Shown here: positions 5,119-8,589 of the stretch, in pieces | Layout: each line of letters begins with the position of its first letter | Numbering within the stretch: the first letter of the stretch is position 1 | Assembly: GCA_031259485.1 (NCBI GenBank) | Contig: JAIRLH010000184.1 | Coordinates: 1-8,589 of the forward strand | Length of the DNA: 8,589 nt | Origin: Elusimicrobiota bacterium | GTDB taxonomy: Bacteria; Elusimicrobiota; Elusimicrobia; Elusimicrobiales; Elusimicrobiaceae | Reading direction: 5' to 3' | Position numbers and translations under genes: made by a program | The notes under the pieces: model-generated | Database searches by the model: none | What the model was told of the DNA's origin: nothing | Seen by the model: the letters and a program-made list of their open reading frames with translations, nothing else

Positions 5119-6539
5119 TGCTTATGTCCGCCGCTTTCTTTATAGTTATCCCTCTCGCCGCAGCCGCAGTCTGCGCGTTTTTTAATAAAAAACAGACCGC
5201 GCCCGCGGTTCTCGCAAATATCGTTTTGGCCTGCGGGCTGCTTTTAAGCCTTACAACCTTCTCCGACAATCTGGGGCAGGATTGGTTTTACGGCCAGGCG
5301 GTTTTATCGTCGTTTATGACGATAATCATATATCTGGTCTCCTCGGCCGTGGCCTTTTTCGCCGCATTCGCGGCAAGCACCAAACGGCGCGGAAGTTATT
5401 TCGCCATGCTGCTGGTTATTACCGCCGGCATGGCGGGCGTTGTCAACGCGGCGGACTTCTTTACGCTTTATGTTTATCTGGAAGTGGTTTCGGTCTGCTC
5501 CTACGCTTTAATCTCTTTTTACAACCGCCCCAGGAGCACCGAGGGCGCGATAAGATACTTTTACCTCTCGTCCATCGCTTCGGCCATATTGCTGTTCTCA
5601 ATATCGCTGCTGATGGTTTACGCAGGCGGGACTTCGTACGAAGTCCTTACGGCAAAAATACTCGCCACTCAGGGCAGCCCCGCGCCGCTTAATATAATTT
5701 TGGGCATTATGGCGCTGGCTTTCATGATAAAAGCCGGCCTGTTTCCCTTCCACAGCTGGACGCCTGACGCCTATGAATCCGCCACCAGTCCGGTTTCCGC
5801 CTTGCTGGCGGGCATTGTCACAAAAGTCGTGGGCACTTACGCGCTGATGGTGGTATGCATGCTGCTTTCAATAATAAACTTCGGGATAGCAAATAACCCC
5901 GTCGGCCGCGCGGTTATGTGGTTCGGACTTGCTTCAATAATCTTCGGCGCGTTAAACGCGCAGGAACAAAAAGATTTCAAGCGAATGCTTGCGTATTCCA
6001 GCATAAGCCAGATGGGATATATTACAATAGCCGCCGCGCTGGCCACGCCGCTGGCCATGGCGGGCGCGCTGTTTCACATGTTCAATCACGCTACTTTTAA
6101 GGCTTTGTTATTTTTCGCGGCGGGCAGCGTAAAACGCGCGACGGGAAGCACGGAAATTGATTCCATGTCCGGCCTGCAGGCCAAAATGCCTTATACGGCC
6201 GGCGCCGCCACCGTTGCCATGCTTTCCACGGCCGGCGTGCCGCCGTTCTCCGGATTTTGGAGCAAACTTTTTATCATCGCCGCGCTTTGGCAGGCCGGTT
6301 TTTACGGCATGGCGGCGGCGGCTTTGTTCGCCAGCGTGCTGACTTTGGCCTATTTCCTTAAGCTGCAGCGCGGGATGTTCTTCGGCAAGCCTTCGGATAA
6401 TATTAAAGACGTGCGAGAACGCGGCGCGGGCTTCCTTATACCCTGTTTTGTCTTCGCGTTCATAATTATAGCCGCAGGGCTTTACTTCCCGTTCATTTAC
6501 GATAATTTCTTAAGTCCGTTCATAAGGGTACTGCAATGA
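5118..6539 (+). CDS. NuoN/NuoM/MrpD-type antiporter-like membrane subunit (third paralogue)
   Basis: A 473-residue polytopic protein, the most canonical of the three. Glu122 in TM5 (VYLEV), Lys205 in TM7 (MIKAGLFPFHSW), Lys236 in TM8 (GIVTKVVG), His324 and Lys328 (NHATFKALLF) and Lys383 in TM12 (GVPPFSGFWSK) are all present. FKRMLAYSSISQMGY (287-301) is the classic loop. The sequence looks close to MrpD, hydrogenase MbhH and NuoN/M. It should form one complete H+ or Na+ channel of the complex. The start overlaps the previous stop in TAATG, with GGGGAGGG 8-9 bases upstream; an ATG two codons later is possible but more poorly placed. The gene ends in an ATGA overlap with the NuoJ-like gene. Confidence 0.92.
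   Translation: MLMSAAFFIVIPLAAAAVCAFFNKKQTAPAVLANIVLACGLLLSLTTFSDNLGQDWFYGQAVLSSFMTIIIYLVSSAVAFFAAFAASTKRRGSYFAMLLVITAGMAGVVNAADFFTLYVYLEVVSVCSYALISFYNRPRSTEGAIRYFYLSSIASAILLFSISLLMVYAGGTSYEVLTAKILATQGSPAPLNIILGIMALAFMIKAGLFPFHSWTPDAYESATSPVSALLAGIVTKVVGTYALMVVCMLLSIINFGIANNPVGRAVMWFGLASIIFGALNAQEQKDFKRMLAYSSISQMGYITIAAALATPLAMAGALFHMFNHATFKALLFFAAGSVKRATGSTEIDSMSGLQAKMPYTAGAATVAMLSTAGVPPFSGFWSKLFIIAALWQAGFYGMAAAALFASVLTLAYFLKLQRGMFFGKPSDNIKDVRERGAGFLIPCFVFAFIIIAAGLYFPFIYDNFLSPFIRVLQ
5629..5646. repeat. Perfect 18-bp palindrome inside the third antiporter gene
   Basis: GGACTTCGTACGAAGTCC is its own reverse complement, with no spacer. It lies in the codons for Gly-Thr-Ser-Tyr-Glu-Val-Leu around residues 171-177. 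Confidence 0.8.
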
Positions 6540-7030
6540 GTTTACATTTATTTTTGGTTACAGGCATGGTAATCTGCTCGCTCGCGGCCGTAATGGCAAA
6601 GCGCACGATACACGCGGCAATATTTCTGGCCCTGCTCAGCATACTGCTGGCGGGAGTAATGTTTGCCGCCAACGCGCCGTGGGCGGGCGTATTTGAGCTT
6701 TCGGTCTGCGCGGGTTTGATAACGGTTTTGTTCGCCTCGGCGGCAAGCATGGTAGGCCGCGGGGAAAGCTACGCAAAGCGGGAGGCAAAAATCTTCCGCT
6801 GGCTGCCTTTGGCGCTTCTGGTTTTCGGCATTATGGTATGGTGGACGGCCGGCCCGATTTTTGCGCCGCTGTTTAACGCGGCCGCGCCAAATGCCGGCGC
6901 GCCCGCGCTGATGAGCGTCGGCGATATAATATGGAAGCTGCGCATGCCGGATCTGCTGGGGCAGTTATGCATTTTCGTCGCCGGCGTGCTTACTGTGCGC
7001 ACCATACTTGGGGAGGGTAAGGATGAATAG
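6536..7030 (+). CDS. NuoJ-like membrane subunit
   Basis: A 164-residue protein with five predicted TM helices (about 4-22, 25-46, 50-70, 88-106 and 138-157), as in NuoJ. TM3 reads GVFELSVCAGLITVLF (51-66). This corresponds to the NuoJ TM3 segment VQxLVYAGAxMVLF, but Tyr is replaced by Cys58 and Gln by Glu54, which moves it towards the MrpA C-terminal/MbhD type. In complex I, NuoJ TM3 helps link the quinone site to the antiporter subunits; a similar connector role is inferred here. A polar loop at 72-87 and a longer periplasmic-side loop at 107-137 separate the last helices. The start is the ATG of the ATGA overlap, with AAGGG seven bases before it. The end overlaps the NuoK-like gene by 8 nt. 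NuoJ-like identity is likely; the exact subfamily is less sure. Confidence 0.8.
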   Translation: MSLHLFLVTGMVICSLAAVMAKRTIHAAIFLALLSILLAGVMFAANAPWAGVFELSVCAGLITVLFASAASMVGRGESYAKREAKIFRWLPLALLVFGIMVWWTAGPIFAPLFNAAAPNAGAPALMSVGDIIWKLRMPDLLGQLCIFVAGVLTVRTILGEGKDE

Positions 7031-7346
7031 CCTTTTTACGCCCGAAAACCTGCAATTTAATTATTTCGTCGCTTTAATGATGTTCTTTATTGGCGTGTAC
7101 ACTATGGCCGCGTCGCGCAATCTTATAAGGCTGCTGATAGGGCTTGAAATCACTTCCAAAGGCTGTATGCTGGCTTTAATATCGGCGGGCGGCGCGGCGG
7201 GCAATATGCCTACGGCGCAGGCCCTGCTTATCATTATGATAAGCGTTGAAGCCGTGGTAGTGGCCGTGGGGCTGATACTCATTATCCGCGCTTTCCGCCA
7301 GCAGGGCAATATTGACCCTACCAAACTCAGCGGTTTAAAAGGATAA
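7023..7346 (+). CDS. NuoK/MrpC-like membrane subunit
   Basis: A 107-residue protein with three TM helices, the length and topology of NuoK/MrpC. The two membrane glutamates are present: Glu42 in LLIGLEITSKGCMLALI (TM2) and Glu76 in ALLIIMISVEAVVVAVGLILI (TM3). They match Glu36 and Glu72 of E. coli NuoK in type and approximate spacing. These residues form part of the horizontal charged axis that passes energy to the antiporter subunits. The C-terminal tail NIDPTKLSGLKG resembles a tail common in bacterial NuoK. The ATG at 7023 was chosen because GGGAGGG (7011-7017) lies just upstream; an in-frame TTG at 7008 sits before that SD and is unlikely. The start overlaps the NuoJ-like stop by 8 nt. 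The spacing to the flotillin-like gene is 32 bp, with no convincing terminator. Confidence 0.92.
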   Translation: MNSLFTPENLQFNYFVALMMFFIGVYTMAASRNLIRLLIGLEITSKGCMLALISAGGAAGNMPTAQALLIIMISVEAVVVAVGLILIIRAFRQQGNIDPTKLSGLKG

Positions 7347-7363
7347 TTTATTGAACAAATAAA

Positions 7364-7369
7364 AGGAGG
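7364..7369 (+). promoter_or_regulatory. Strong SD (AGGAGG) for the flotillin-like gene
   Basis: A consensus AGGAGG lies 9 bases before the ATG at 7379, in the 32-bp AT-rich gap after the NuoK-like gene. A 6-bp AT-only inverted repeat (TTTATT 7347-7352, AATAAA 7358-7363) precedes it; it is too weak to act as a terminator. No credible separate promoter was found, so read-through from the antiporter operon is likely and high independent translation is expected. Confidence 0.7.
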
Positions 7370-7378
7370 ATTAAAATT

Positions 7379-8589
7379 ATGGAAGAAGCGATTATTCTTT
7401 CTCTGGTTATAGGTCTTGCCGTATTATTTGTATTATGGATAATTTATTTAATACTGAGTCTAAGGCGCATTGTGCCCACGAATCATGTGCATATCGTGCA
7501 AAGGGCGCGCAAAGCGACTTCTTACGGTAAAAACAGTACCGCCGGAAACAAGTATTACGAATTCCCTTCGTGGCTGCCGTTTATCGGCGTTACGGTGGTA
7601 AGTTATCCGATATCGGTTTTTGACATTGATTTGATGAATTACGAAGCCTACGATCAGGGCAGGCTGCCTTTCGTCGTGGACGTTAAAGCGTTTTTCAGAA
7701 TAGACAATTCCGACGTGGCCGCAAGCAGGGTTTCTTCGTTTGAAGAGTTGCAGAAACAGCTTACCGATATTGTTCGCGGCGCGGTCAGAAGTCTGCTGGC
7801 CAAATCCGATTTGGAAAGCATTATGTCCGAACGCAGCATTTACGGCAATAAATTCACGGAGGAGATTACCCCACAGCTGGAAGCGTGGGGCGTGGTTCCG
7901 GTTAAAAATATTGAGCTTATGGACATCAGGGATACAAAAGAAAGCAGAGTTATTGAAAATATCATGGCCAAGAAAAAATCCCAGATAGAAATGGAATCCA
8001 GAACGGAAGTCGCCTCAAACAGAAAGAAAGCCGAGCAGGCCGAAATTGAAGCCTCAAGGGAAGTCGCCCTCAAGCAGGAATCCGCAAAGCAGGACGTGGG
8101 CATAAAACAAGCCGAAGTTGAAAAAACCGTCGGCGTAGCCAAAGAGAAGGCTTTTCAGGATATTAAAGAACAGTCCAAAGTTACGGCCGAAAGAGATATG
8201 GCCGTTGAAAAGGTCAAGCAGGTTCAGATGGCCGAAATTAAAAAAGCGGCCAACATAGTCAAAGCGGAGGAAGAAAAATCCGTCGCGGAAATCAACGCCG
8301 AAGCCACCAAAAAAGTTTTTATCGTTGAAGCGGAAGGTAAAAAGCAGGCCGTTGAGCTTGAAGCCGGAGCGGCGCTTGTGGCCAAACAAAAAGAGGCGCA
8401 GGGCATTGAGGCCGAAGGTCTGGCCGTAGCCGTGGCCATACGCGAAAAGGAGCTCGCCTCCGTCACCGCGCAGGTTACACTTGCCGAAAAGGTCGGCGCG
8501 AACGAGCCGTATCAAAAATATCTTATCGGCGTGAGACAGGTTGAAGCCGGCGAGAAAGTCGGCATAGAGCAGGCCAGGAACCTCGGCAG
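7379..8589 (+). CDS. Flotillin-type SPFH (band 7) protein, C-terminus cut by right edge
   Basis: 403 residues are visible and the frame is open at the right edge. An N-terminal membrane segment (5-27) is followed by PTNHVHIVQRARKATSYG (33-50), the hallmark opening of flotillin-like SPFH proteins. The SPFH domain runs to about 195 (VVDVKAFFRID 99-109, QLTDIVRGAVRSLLA 127-141, EAWGVVPVKNIELMDIRD 168-185). From about 190 to 365 it is a long Ala/Glu/Lys-rich coiled coil, typical of the flotillin domain. The segment PYQKYLIGVRQVEAGEKVGIEQA (377-399) lies near the C-terminus in related proteins, so perhaps 50-100 residues are missing. Flotillins oligomerise at the inner membrane and organise microdomains that support large membrane complexes. 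The link to the antiporter operon suggests a scaffold or assembly role for that complex; this is inferred from position only. Confidence 0.93.
   Translation, partial: MEEAIILSLVIGLAVLFVLWIIYLILSLRRIVPTNHVHIVQRARKATSYGKNSTAGNKYYEFPSWLPFIGVTVVSYPISVFDIDLMNYEAYDQGRLPFVVDVKAFFRIDNSDVAASRVSSFEELQKQLTDIVRGAVRSLLAKSDLESIMSERSIYGNKFTEEITPQLEAWGVVPVKNIELMDIRDTKESRVIENIMAKKKSQIEMESRTEVASNRKKAEQAEIEASREVALKQESAKQDVGIKQAEVEKTVGVAKEKAFQDIKEQSKVTAERDMAVEKVKQVQMAEIKKAANIVKAEEEKSVAEINAEATKKVFIVEAEGKKQAVELEAGAALVAKQKEAQGIEAEGLAVAVAIREKELASVTAQVTLAEKVGANEPYQKYLIGVRQVEAGEKVGIEQARNLG

Noticed and set aside
7008..7022. TTG start for the NuoK-like gene
   Set aside because: It lies before the strong GGGAGGG SD, which points to the ATG at 7023, and would add five residues atypical of NuoK.
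7347..7363. AT-only inverted repeat as a terminator between the NuoK-like and flotillin-like genes
   Set aside because: The stem is 6 bp of A-T pairs with no U-run; it is too unstable to end transcription.
8054..8515. Minus-strand 153-codon Phe/Gly-rich frame
   Set aside because: It is the complement of the repetitive coiled-coil codons of the flotillin-like gene; the composition explains it.

Overview
The window looks like bacterial chromosome from an anaerobe-type or energy-specialised bacterium. Genes are tightly packed, ATA (Ile) codons are frequent beside GC-rich Ala and Gly codons, and most starts have clear Shine-Dalgarno (SD) sequences. The lineage cannot be fixed from sequence alone. 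An Elusimicrobiota-like or similar candidate-phylum bacterium is only an impression. No rRNA, tRNA, CRISPR array or insertion sequence was seen.

Left part (1-1959, minus strand). The left edge holds the first 36 codons of an AT-rich gene that resembles the RhuM family. A 173-bp spacer follows, with two small inverted repeats. Next comes a two-gene minus-strand unit: a membrane-anchored helical-repeat protein (1291-1959), then a MoxR-type AAA+ ATPase (282-1265). The DUF58 and VWA partners usual next to moxR are absent immediately downstream.

Centre (1960-2041). This 82-bp divergent intergenic region has a good minus-strand sigma70-like promoter and a plus-strand extended -10. The extended -10 lies so close to the ATG at 2042 that the first gene of the right-hand operon may be translated from a leaderless mRNA.

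Right part (2042-8589, plus strand). Five overlapping genes encode a complex I / Mrp / group 4 hydrogenase-type ion-pumping membrane arm. There are three antiporter-like subunits of the NuoL/M/N-MrpD superfamily (475, 550 and 473 aa), a NuoJ-like subunit (164 aa) and a NuoK-like subunit (107 aa). Junctions are ATGA, TAATG, ATGA and an 8-nt overlap, so translational coupling is likely. A flotillin-type SPFH protein follows after only 32 bp with a strong SD, and it runs off the right edge.

No redox subunit (NuoB, C, D, E, F, G, I or hydrogenase), no NuoH and no NuoA is visible. Either they lie downstream of the flotillin gene or elsewhere, or this is a stand-alone ion-translocating module. The middle antiporter subunit has lost the TM12 Pro-Pro-Gly-Phe-Ser-Lys motif kept by its two neighbours, yet it carries a NuoL-like C-terminal extension. 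This, with the flotillin linkage, is the most unusual aspect of the window.
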